In this document: piece by piece, positions 12,426 through 21,896 of the stretch
How the letters are laid out: every line of letters begins with the position of its first letter
Position numbering within the stretch: the first letter of the stretch is position 1
Assembly (NCBI GenBank): GCA_035222895.1
Contig: JAVYIG010009920.1
Span: 1 to 64,000 of the forward strand
Direction: 5' to 3'
Length of the DNA: 64,000 bases
Origin: Strongylocentrotus droebachiensis
Taxonomy: Eukaryota > Echinodermata > Echinoidea > Camarodonta > Strongylocentrotidae
Made by a program: the position numbers and the translations under genes
The notes under the pieces: model-generated
Told to the model about the DNA's origin: nothing
Databases searched by the model: none
The model's input: the letters and a program-made list of their open reading frames with translations, nothing else

Positions 12426-13940
12426 AATATTTAAACAAATTGAGTCACTTTAGACTAAAGCGATTTTGTGATTGTGGAAATATCCCTCGCATAATCATAA
12501 AATCTTCCTCTACAAAGTGATGGAAGTTGGAGTTTCAGTTAGGATCATCTTTAAGCTTTTTAGACTCGGTATAAGTGGATTCATTGATAAAACTTCGATT
12601 GAGTTTCGGTCTCATTAAGATTCCCAAATGTGGAACTTGGTCCCTCATTAACGTTCAAAATTTAAATGATTTAACAATGATTAAAATCTCTTCCTTAATG
12701 AAATATGAGGCTGCATATATATTCTAAATATGATTTACAATTCAGTTCAATTCAATTCAAATAATTTTAATTCCAAAACATGAAAGAAGGCTTATAATAA
12801 ATACTATTAATATCAAATAATACTTACAATACAATGTTTCCAACAACAATGTGTTGAATGAATGTTTATTCAAAATGGATGTTTACTTTTGATGTACATG
12901 AGGTAGTCGATGGGCTCATATTTTATCTAATTAAACAAAGAAAAATTAGCATCCGGAATATGTAATACTCGGCATTGCAAAACCCTATTCCTTTTTTAGT
13001 CACTTCAAGGTACTTTGATATATTTGACAAATGATTCACACACCAGTGAAAATGATTTGATTACATAATGCATTGAACATTATACAGCTTATTAACATAT
13101 AAAATATCTTTCTTCACTTATCTGACAATGAATATTCACTGGGCTATGCCCTGCCCCCTACTATTCCTAATATAGCTAAAAATTTATGAGTACATGATTA
13201 TCCAAAGTTGTAACTAACTTTTTGCAGCGTGCACGATTACAATCATTTGAATATCCCAGATTTTCTTATTTGGAACGTGATAATACATTTCTATTAACAA
13301 AGTGTGGCAATAATGAATGTATGTGCGTCCTTATGTAGTATTTTCTGTCACTGTTGGGCTTAATCCAATATCAATCATATACATAGTATTGCTAGATCAC
13401 AAACTGTTCGCGAACTTACACATACAATCAATTCTAGGTTTGAACCTATCTGTTAGGACAATAATTTAAAATGTTATCAATACAATATAATATTTTATTT
13501 GTCTATAATAACGTCAACTACCTTTCTAGAAATCAGTTTTCTAAAGTGTAACAAATTGTTTTTTCCTGAAAATAATTGATAGTTCTTGAGAGAAAATAGT
13601 GGAAAAACTTCCAAACGAAATCAACAATATATGTTTTGCATGTCCCCAAGTAAGGGCCCATTCGTATTTCTGATTCTTTTTCAATAATGTTCATATTATG
13701 ATTTTTTTTTTAATTGAAGAGAAACTCTCATAAAACCAAAAACAAACAAAAATTCAGTCTGAGGAAGTTTACTATTTGTGTTACATTTTGCCATGGTGGT
13801 AATTTATACATATTCCATTGCAATTACGATTACTTTTTAATAATCACAGACTATTTTTTTCTTGAAAAAAAAAATATTTTCAACATGATCGTGTTTCTGA
13901 CATGGGCCTATCCCTGATCTGGATTTGAAACATATTATGT
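12426..13940. other. intergenic
   Basis: AT-rich. A TTCAATTCAATTCAA run near 12743-12760 could be a LINE tail in reverse but has no hairpin. No gene is seen. Confidence 0.5.
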
Positions 13941-14415
13941 ATTTTTCTCCAATTTGTGGCCTAAAATCATTTTGAATTTGTTTCGTGTATATGTTGGTTT
14001 AATGGTATATTTATATTTATGTAGGTTTATATACACTAAAGATATGTTTATGTATGTATGTATGTTAATGCATATTTGTTGTACATGCATAATATAAGGA
14101 TCGGTATAAAATATTGTCAATTTGTTTATTCGTCGACATTTGTACAGTATAAGAAGTCAAACTTGTAGACACTACGTGTATTTTTTCTCTAATTTGTGGC
14201 CTAAGATCATTTTGAATTTGTTGTTTCGTGTATATTTTGGAATAATGGTATATTTATGTGAGTTTTTATACATTATAGATACGGATATATTTATGTATGT
14301 ATTTCTGTTTATGCATATTTGTTTGTATAAGCATAATATTAAGGATCGATGAAAACTTTTGTCAATTTGTTTATTCATAGACATTTATACAGTATAAGAA
14401 GTCAAAATTGTACGA
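13941..14415. repeat. tandem duplication, about 240-bp unit, two copies
   Basis: Copy 1 (from about 13941) and copy 2 (from about 14180) share the same order of blocks: CCAATTTGTGGCC / CTAATTTGTGGCC, ATCATTTTGAATTTG, TTTCGTGTATAT, GTCAATTTGTTTATTC and ACAGTATAAGAAGTCAAA. The copies differ by substitutions and small indels. They lie immediately 3' of the zinc-finger reading frame, possibly in its 3' UTR or flank. Confidence 0.85.
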
Positions 14416-14521
14416 TATTATGTTTCAAATATAAGCATTACTAAGTTTAATCTAACTGTCGTTTAGTTAATAAAATTATAATAATGAACGAATTGTGCTC
14501 TTTACCATGTTCACTACAAAA

Positions 14522-16720
14522 TCACATGAATTTTATTGTAGAACGAGTCATACCTTTAGGGTTTATTTTGTAAGCCAGAGGTGTAGGGTTGATCTGGAAT
14601 CTTGATGGCAGAGAGAGGAGGTGTGGGATGATTGGTTGCCTCGGTGACCGTTGGGTAGGAGGTTGATGTTCGGCTCCCTTCTCGCACCAGACTGGCCCAT
14701 CACGCTTAGGATAAGAGTGTTTAGGATAGACGGATACTTGAGGACGGATTTCGTGCCTGCCCGATGGGGAAGATGGTACATGTATGCGATTCTCTGAAGA
14801 AAATGCTACACTACTGGGAGGCTGCGAAATTTGAGGAGATGGCGAGAGGTCTTCATTGATGTTGTCGAGATAGTGATCATACACTCCTTCGCTGTTTTCG
14901 AGGCCGTCGTCAAAATGTGGCAAATGCATCTCGGGAAGTCTCATCAACTCGTTAATGAGCTGCAGGTCGAGCTCCCGTCCTGGAATACGACGGAGATCGC
15001 TTCTTCCTTCCATCCGCTCACTGCAGAGACCCAGGTTGGAAAATTTGCGTCTCAGCTCACGCTCGGCAAAATCGAGCTCTATGTTGAACTGCCGCTCGAG
15101 TGCTAGCTGCAAGTAAGGATTGTGACCTACCATGGTATCTTCGTGATCATCCTGGATTTCACTCGAAACATAAGGATCCTGTATGCTAGAATAATGCTGA
15201 GAACTTTTAGTGTAGTATTCATCCAAGTGGTCTCCACCGGGGCTCTGTGATTGTAGGGAGGCTCGCTGCTGAGGTAGACTTTGACGCCCTTGGTTCGTGG
15301 ACATGCTTTGGCGGGGTAACATGAATTTTACTGCAGATAGCTGTGTCGAGCTGTCCGTTGTTGGATAACATGACTCAATGTCATGCATTGCAGGGTTGTA
15401 AGCATTAGTTACGCGGGTCGGGTTGGGGCTCTCCAAGATTCCATTCTTCGTAACTAGCAAAGTAGCTGAAGATCTCCTCTTGTTTGCTTCTTGCGAAAAG
15501 GAAAGATCAAGCGGAATGTCAACTGCTTTTGTTTGTACAGTTTTGCTATCCCTCGATAATTCAGTGTCGCTTGCAGGGAGCACACGGGTTTGGGGAGGTA
15601 GGATCGGCCGGTTGGCTTGAGTGACGGCATGTTGAAGAGTTACGGGTGGTGGTGGTGGTGGTGGTGGTGGTGGTGGTGGTGGTGGTGGTGGTGGTGGTGG
15701 TGGAGCCAGGGCGCCAGACAGAGAGTGTGATGGTTGGAGAACTTTCGGGCCTCTCGCAGAAGGGAGCATGAGTGAGTCAGTCTCTACTAACATCTCCATC
15801 GCTTTCAGTGTTTGCTGGGTTGAGTGAGAGGAAGAATCAACGTTTTCACCCGCCGATGTTAGTGGTCCTGATTTCTGTATCGCATCGGTCTTCGACGCGT
15901 TATTAATCAAGCCTGGTGGGAGCAATTTTTGAGGTACCCTGGCTATCAGCGTATCTTCGCTTGACGGGTGAAAGTTCGTTACGTGTGCTAGTAGAGATTT
16001 AGGCAGCTTGAACTTGCGATAACATATCAAACACTCGAAGGGCCTCCCATTGATACGCATACCAGAATCAGGGGCATTCTCGATCAGAGTTTTCTGCTGA
16101 TTAACAAGTGCACGCATACTTCTCTCTCCACCATGCATACGAATATGAATATAGATATCGAAATTATCCTGAAAAGTAACTCCACATATTACGCACTTGT
16201 AGTTATGAACCCCTTTCTTATTCTTCATCGTTAAAATCGAAGACATCACAGATTGCATCTCTTTCCTTCCAGCATGCACGTCGCTCGGCATCTTGCTGGG
16301 CATCATATTTTTGTCAACGGCTGGATGCCTCAAATCAACCGACTGGCTGCCCGCACCCCTCGCCACAGCTTTGCAGAGTCGAACTGAGATATCTAAACCC
16401 ATCCGTCGGGAGTCACCTTCGCTACAAGACAAAATAGAAGCCTTCTCCTCGTCATCCTGGTTATCTTTCTTCGATTCGGCGAAATCATACACTCTGGTCT
16501 CATCACTCGGGGGTTTCCTGAGGCAAGCTAAATCGGTGGTGTTGGACTTGAAACGTTTGCCAACCCATGTCTTCGTTTCATCATCGTAGTCACTGCTTGT
16601 TTCCGTACAGTGATCGTCCGTTAACTCTCTTCGTTGGCCCGGGTTCTCCCCCGTACTAGTCGGGCAAATAACCTCAGAAATAGGCTGATCAACGGCTCGG
16701 CGTTTCCTTCTCCAATTCAT
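14522..16720 (-). CDS. C2H2 zinc-finger protein with poly-proline and CtBP-type motif (uncharacterised)
   Basis: A 732-codon reading frame beginning at a genuine ATG; no other frame in the window approaches this length. The N-terminus is basic (NWRRKRR). Two C2H2 fingers are visible: residues 176-196 (C-X2-C-X12-H-X3-H) and 230-251 (C-X2-C-X12-H-X4-H). A run of 20 prolines spans 340-359, encoded by a GGT/CCA repeat. PLDLS at 403-407 fits the PXDLS consensus that recruits the CtBP corepressor. The rest is Ser/Pro/Gln-rich and probably disordered. This suggests a nuclear DNA-binding repressor, which is inference. I do not recognise the orthologue. The frame ends in TGA, but a donor-like AAAG/GTATGA at 14553-14554 (after residues INPK) would allow splicing to a downstream exon. 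The true gene may therefore be longer, and upstream 5' exons are not excluded. Confidence 0.85.
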   Translation of the reverse strand: MNWRRKRRAVDQPISEVICPTSTGENPGQRRELTDDHCTETSSDYDDETKTWVGKRFKSNTTDLACLRKPPSDETRVYDFAESKKDNQDDEEKASILSCSEGDSRRMGLDISVRLCKAVARGAGSQSVDLRHPAVDKNMMPSKMPSDVHAGRKEMQSVMSSILTMKNKKGVHNYKCVICGVTFQDNFDIYIHIRMHGGERSMRALVNQQKTLIENAPDSGMRINGRPFECLICYRKFKLPKSLLAHVTNFHPSSEDTLIARVPQKLLPPGLINNASKTDAIQKSGPLTSAGENVDSSSHSTQQTLKAMEMLVETDSLMLPSARGPKVLQPSHSLSGALAPPPPPPPPPPPPPPPPPPPPVTLQHAVTQANRPILPPQTRVLPASDTELSRDSKTVQTKAVDIPLDLSFSQEANKRRSSATLLVTKNGILESPNPTRVTNAYNPAMHDIESCYPTTDSSTQLSAVKFMLPRQSMSTNQGRQSLPQQRASLQSQSPGGDHLDEYYTKSSQHYSSIQDPYVSSEIQDDHEDTMVGHNPYLQLALERQFNIELDFAERELRRKFSNLGLCSERMEGRSDLRRIPGRELDLQLINELMRLPEMHLPHFDDGLENSEGVYDHYLDNINEDLSPSPQISQPPSSVAFSSENRIHVPSSPSGRHEIRPQVSVYPKHSYPKRDGPVWCEKGAEHQPPTQRSPRQPIIPHLLSLPSRFQINPTPLAYKINPKGMTRSTIKFM
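15644..15703 (-). repeat. (GGT)n microsatellite coding for 20 prolines
   Basis: Sixty bases of near-pure GGT on the plus strand, read as proline codons (CCA, ending in one CCC) on the minus strand inside the zinc-finger frame. The length is exactly in frame. Trinucleotide slippage here would change protein length without frameshift. Confidence 0.95.
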
Positions 16721-17081
16721 CTTAAATGTTCAGGTATCAGAGCCAATGAGCTTCTCTTCCTATTCGACACAGAAGAAGGATCTTTTTCAGAGAAGAGGAC
16801 TAAGCTTTTAGCCGAACGATATGGTGCCTCGTACTGCTCCCGAGCAAATATAACTGGACAATCGAGGTTATTCAACGAAGTTAACGTTGACCTCTGCATT
16901 GATACCTCCATACGTTTTTCTCACAGGCAAGTTTGTTAATCAAATGACCCACCGTACCGGGACAAACAAATCAAAAGAAAAAAACAAATCATATTTGTTC
17001 ATTGATGTGAGACGCAATATTTTACGTAGGAACCAGACCGTTGTCTGAGGCCGATATTTTATTAATTGTATGGTTGGTTAA

Positions 17082-17502
17082 AGGTACTATGTCCCATTTG
17101 CAGGTCAAAAGAAGAAAGGGTTAAATTCCAAACGGCATAACTTTAGTGATTGCAATTACTAGAGTAATGTACTGAATGGTCGTACATTGTGTGCTGCGCA
17201 AAGATTCAATCAGTTTAATATTTGCCATTACAAGAATTGGGTTATTGATGTAGACAAATGCTAATGTATTCTTTACAGCTCATTCTATATGTATGTCATT
17301 ACCAAACAAACAAAAAGATTCAGTTAGTCACTCATTAGTGTCGGACAGTGAAGTCTTGAAAGTAAATTTGTTTCCTTGCACAATTTGAGTATTAGGACGC
17401 TGCTAACTATCACATTTCACAGGTAGGACATACGTGAGATGTTCATAATTCCTGCAAAGTTCTACAGAAATTGGTATTAGCTGCAAATGGGACATAGTAC
17501 CT
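17082..17502 (+). mobile_element. TTAA-flanked MITE, AGGTACTATG family, copy 1 (intact)
   Basis: A 421-bp element bounded by TTAA on both sides (17078-17081 and 17503-17506). The terminal inverted repeat begins AGGTACTATGTCCCATTTGC and the far end is its exact reverse complement. It has no open frame of note. TTAA duplication is the hallmark of piggyBac-type transposition, but the ends do not start with the usual CC, so the superfamily is uncertain (Kolobok also uses TTAA). Related copies lie at 18138-19383 and 60778-60964. Confidence 0.85.
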
Positions 17503-17578
17503 TTAAAGGTGTTTCTTTTTCTATAACTTGTTATTTCCTTTGTAGTGGCACCATTTAATTGTAGAAACAATGATTGTA

Positions 17579-17850
17579 TTAAGATGATAAGAAACACAAA
17601 TTGTACAGTGTCACAAGAATTAGATCACTAAGATCACTGGGGGAAAGGTAATTTTGTAGAGATCTTTTGAAGGTGGCAAGACAGGTAATTTCCCTTACGG
17701 AAAGGGGAATGTTGTTCCAAGTCTTTGATACGGCTAAATAACAACGTATTCTAACTGAGTATTGATACAGCATGTTAATTGGTCCACTAGTTATTTCGTC
17801 GTATAACCTCGGTTTAATTGCTTTGGGGATATAACAAATATATTAGATGG
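17579..17850 (-). pseudogene. LINE reverse-transcriptase C-terminal fragment
   Basis: The minus frame reads through YIPKAIKPRLYDEI and then TWNNIPLSVREI, ATFKRSLQNYL and a stop at 17579. The pattern W-N-x-[IL]-P-x-x-[IV]-R, then F-K-x-x-L-x-x-Y-L, is the conserved tail found after the RT domain of CR1/L2/jockey-type non-LTR retrotransposons. Only this last segment is present, as expected for a 5'-truncated dead copy. The 3' end approaches the TTAA element at 17502. I infer the clade only broadly. Confidence 0.75.
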
Positions 17851-18137
17851 GGACTATAGAGTCAATTGTCATAGAGTACAAAATGCAATTCTAGTAACTA
17901 AAACTTGTTAAATAACTGGAGTCGATAACATTGACTACCCATATTTAACGATTAGATGAACTCCGTGAGAACGCTGAGAATGAAATCAAAGAAAAATGAA
18001 ATGCGAGGGAAACGATCGTCTATCAAGATTATGGAAAAATGTCATGTTTGAGGTGATGCACTGTATTACTCATATATTTATTTCTTCATAGAGCACTGCC
18101 CTCTGTATTTTACTTTTTTTAAACGCTCTGTTTTTAA

Positions 18138-19383
18138 AGGTACTATGTTTCATTTGCAGGCCAAAAAATAAAAAAGGTTAAATTCCAACGGCATTTGAAA
18201 GATAATACAAACTTAGAACTTTCCTCAAAACGATAGGGCTTGGAAATGGCTTTTAGTGGGAAAATAACGACCATTAGACCCCCACAAAAATTGTTTGGTT
18301 GTCCTCGATTGCTTTTCTGGAGTAGGGGCGAACGGGCGGGCGGATTTTTTTTTAAATCATTGAGATTGTCAAGCCTTTAAACAAAGAAAGTCTATAAAAC
18401 ACTTTAATATGGTAAAAGACTAGTTTCATGTACAATGAATATCAAGACCAACACAGAAAGTATTTTGGGCTTTGAAATACAGCACCTTTTAAATCTCCAT
18501 TGTACTACTTATAGCTACTTGCGCCCTCTATGTAGCAAACAATGCCTAATCGGTGACCATTTGTCCCCCATGATCCTCTTCATCTTATATTAACTGAGAG
18601 CTGATTTGATGATATAACCACCTGTCTAGTGACCTTGCAGGGTGGTCTAATCCCTCCTGTAAACTAGTACAGATGGGCTTTAAAATGAGTTTAAGAATGC
18701 TCAGAACCTGATTTGAATGAACGGCATTTTGACATAGAAAAATAAAAATGGCAAGTTTAATAAATACCTAATTGCGTACTGAAAAGACAAAACTGGCAAC
18801 GGGACGCATTTTGATCCTTACAAATGCGTAAAATGGTATGTTTGGCAGTTTATATTGCTCCCTAAAAAAAATTAAATTAAAAAAAATAATAATAATAATT
18901 ACAAAATAAAAAAAAGAAATTGAATACAAAAAATAAAAAAACATACGAGCGGCCCAAAAATGACGAGCGGGCGGTCGAAGACAACCAAATGATCTTTTTT
19001 GGGGCCTTAGTTGTCGAATCGACTTAATTGATTGCAATCACCTAAATAATAGTCTGATTTTCAGACCCTTTTACCGAATGGTTGTACGTTTTCTGCTGCA
19101 CAAAGATTCAATCCGTTTGATTTGGGCCATTATCTTGAGGGAGTTTAATAGACAAATGCTCATGTACCTGTTACAGCTCATTACCAACGAAAAAAAGATG
19201 TCAGTCAGTCACTCAATAGTGTCTGATCATGAAGTCTAGAAGGTTGACGGGTTTCCTTGCGTAATTTGAATACTAGGACACTGCTAATGTTTAAATTTCA
19301 CAGATAGGACGTACATGACATATTCATAATTCCTGCAAAGTTCTACAGAATTTGATGTTGGCTGCAAAAGGGACATAGTACCT
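18138..19383 (+). mobile_element. TTAA-type MITE, AGGTACTATG family, copy 2 with internal insertion
   Basis: The left end is TTAA (18134-18137) followed by AGGTACTATGTTTCATTTGC. The right end is the reverse complement of the family terminus, followed by CTAA (19384-19387), a decayed TTAA. The outer left 60 or so bases and the right 360 bases align to copy 1. About 0.8 kb between roughly 18195 and 19020 has no counterpart there. That middle is either an insertion or a longer ancestral interior. Confidence 0.8.
18294..18989. mobile_element. candidate nested insertion within copy 2
   Basis: TTTGGTTGTCCTCGA (18294-18308) and TCGAAGACAACCAAA (18975-18989) form a 14-of-15 inverted repeat. They lie inside the portion of copy 2 that is missing from copy 1. 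The interior is low complexity (runs of A and AAT) with no coding frame. Target duplication was not resolved, so this is a tentative element. Confidence 0.4.
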
Positions 19384-19387
19384 CTAA

Positions 19388-20878
19388 GAGCTGTGACGGG
19401 GTGCTATATTTAGAATGAACGCAGACAACCTGTAAGTGTTATCATCAAATTGAAGAAGTTGCACGATGAAAAAGAAAACAACATTGGAAGACAGCACGTT
19501 GCGTACTTTGATATTTCATTCATTGTTTTAATTATTCCAACAATGTTTTAAAAATATATGATTGATATAATCGTCTGGGTTGTATTATGTATCAACTGAA
19601 TCTGACGATTTTCCTCATGCATTACTTGATGTTAAAAAAAAGAAGAGAGATTCCACAATTACCTAACGAGACAATCTTCGTATTACCATATTCCAATGTT
19701 GAGAACGCTTTGTAAACAGAAAACCTTAATTTACACTGGCCTGATCTTTAGGACTTCTCTTGATCAGTCTTTCAAACACTCACCAAGTCTAATTTCATTA
19801 GAAAATAATCTGCAGTTAAAGAGAAGGTTGAGTTCTAGGAAGAGCTGAAAAATAATTTGTGAGCGTTATCATTGTTGTTTTGCAAGTGCAGAAGAACATG
19901 AGATAAACAAATTGCTTTTAATTTTACCAAGACTGGGCAAAATTCCTTATCATTTTGATGATGCCAGAACCTTGCAATAGACACCAATACTTATCTACTA
20001 GATTATCAACCTTTCTTAGCGATTCCACACCGTTTTTTTCACAATGCAATCGCATGACCAAAACTCAACTTTATCTTTAAAGCTAGTTAACACTTATAAG
20101 GAAACCATGTAACATTATGCTCATTTGCTTTAAATGCATACCATCATTCGTGTTTAAAATATTCACTTTCCCTCGGAATTTGATGTATAGCAACCAATGT
20201 CACGCGATGATTTTAGTCCATGATAGCTGCAGTATGCAAACTTCAGTGTCCGTTAATGGTGCTTGAGTTGCTTTTGCTTGTCTTGTCATGTATTTTCTTG
20301 TTTTATGTCATCCCGTTTTTCCCATACTTTCTTTCATTGCATTTTCTACTTTATGAAACTATGATATTTTATGATAGGGAACCTAAATTATAAGCTATGC
20401 TTTCCTAGGTTTCCTTCGCAATACAGCAAGCAATTATCGTCTTAGTCTCAGTTGTATATTTTTACTGCATTACACGTACCATATTAGGTGTATATCTGGT
20501 TCGTTAATATTTGAATCGGAATGATAAAATAAAACGAACAGCTTTGTACATTTTATTTTGCTGTTACTGTGGAAATAATTAAAATGAAATGAAATTTTTC
20601 CTGGATTGCTAGTTTACCCACTGAATTGCCAACTACAGCATAGTTTTTGCACTATGCCTCATCATGTAGTCCTCTCAACGGGTTAGTTCAATCACGGACC
20701 TAATTATGGTTCAATTGCGACCATCAAGGGCACAATGGAAAAGCCATATATATAATATATGAGATAATATTCCGAGAAATCCAGGTATATGATGTATTGT
20801 ATTTATTCATCATGGTCAGACAGCCCCATGTACGTGGTTTGCTTTAATTCAATTATATCAATTCACCAACTGGATATG
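19388..20878. other. intergenic
   Basis: AT-rich, with no frames beyond chance length and no recognised repeat. Nothing supportable seen. Confidence 0.5.
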
Positions 20879-20886
20879 CTGATGCC

Positions 20887-21364
20887 CAGGGGCGTACGCA
20901 GGATTTTTTCAAGGGGGGGGGGGGTGGGGGTTTAAAATCGGGCCCAAAATATTTTGCTCCCGAAAATTTGAAAATCGCGCCGGCCGAAAAGTCGCTCAGT
21001 GGGGGAGGGGGGGGGGGGGGGGGTAAGCGGACATTTTTTTTTTTGGGGGGGGGGGGAGTCCAAAAAAAATCGCAACGACTCAGCCAGCCGAAAGGTCGCT
21101 CAGTGGGGGGGGGGGGGATAAGCGGACACTTTTTTTTTTTTTTTGTCTCGAAATTTGAAAATTTGACATTTTTCTTCGTTGGGGGGGGGGGAAAGGTCAA
21201 CTTTTTTAGGTTAGTCGTGGGCATAATTTTTTTTATTTTTTTTTAATAATTAAAAAAAAAAAACCCAAGGGGGGGGGTAAGGTTTTTTTAGGGGAGTTTA
21301 CACACATAAAAATACCAAAGGGGGGGTTTGAACCCCCAAAACCCCCTCCCTGCGTACGCCCCTG
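20887..21364. mobile_element. hAT-type non-autonomous element with intact 8-bp duplication
   Basis: The terminal inverted repeat is CAGGGGCGTACGCAGG at the left and CCTGCGTACGCCCCTG at the right, a perfect 16-bp match. It is flanked on both sides by CTGATGCC (20879-20886 and 21365-21372). An 8-bp duplication and a CAGGGG start are standard for hAT elements. The 478-bp interior contains G-runs and a duplicated block (GTCGCTCAGTGGGGG followed by TAAGCGGACA). Open frames across it are homopolymer artefacts. The perfect ends and duplication suggest recent movement. Confidence 0.92.
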
Positions 21365-21896
21365 CTGATGCCCTTTGGACCTGATGTCGTATTAAAGCTG
21401 TGCATTCAATGTATGCGTGTTTGCTCAATCGGGTACAATTCTCTCTATGTGCTCTAGAAACTTGAATTAGCTCTATACTGGGGTGTTTATAGAAATGCAA
21501 GTTGAAAGAGGTAATGCAGAAACAAATCAATCGAATCAAATCAAATCAAACGTATCAGACGGCGTTTAAAAAAAAGGGAATCTCATTCGCAGTGAGCAGG
21601 TAGGCATACTACATAAGTGTCGGCAGACAACACATGAAATATCTAGACCAGTTCACGGTTGGCACATGTTCCAAATGACCCCGAATATCCACAGATCTTC
21701 AAAACATGAAGAGGTCCCACTTCATGCATTTTGAAATAATCACTGCTACAGCGATGGAGGTGCTACATACTTAGCCTTTGTTTCCCCTTTTTCAAAGAAT
21801 ACTTCCACTTGTGTATCATGGAGTGCGCTGCTTGTGCGTAAATGAATAATGATTACATAACTTTCATGAGCTCGAACGTATCCAGTATTTTGTCAC

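Noticed and set aside
14563..16589. Plus-strand and alternative minus frames within the zinc-finger region
   Set aside because: They are short frames overlapping a 732-codon frame with diagnostic C2H2 spacing.
20853..21246. Pro/Lys-rich and Gly-rich frames on both strands
   Set aside because: They lie within the hAT-like element and come from G and T homopolymers.
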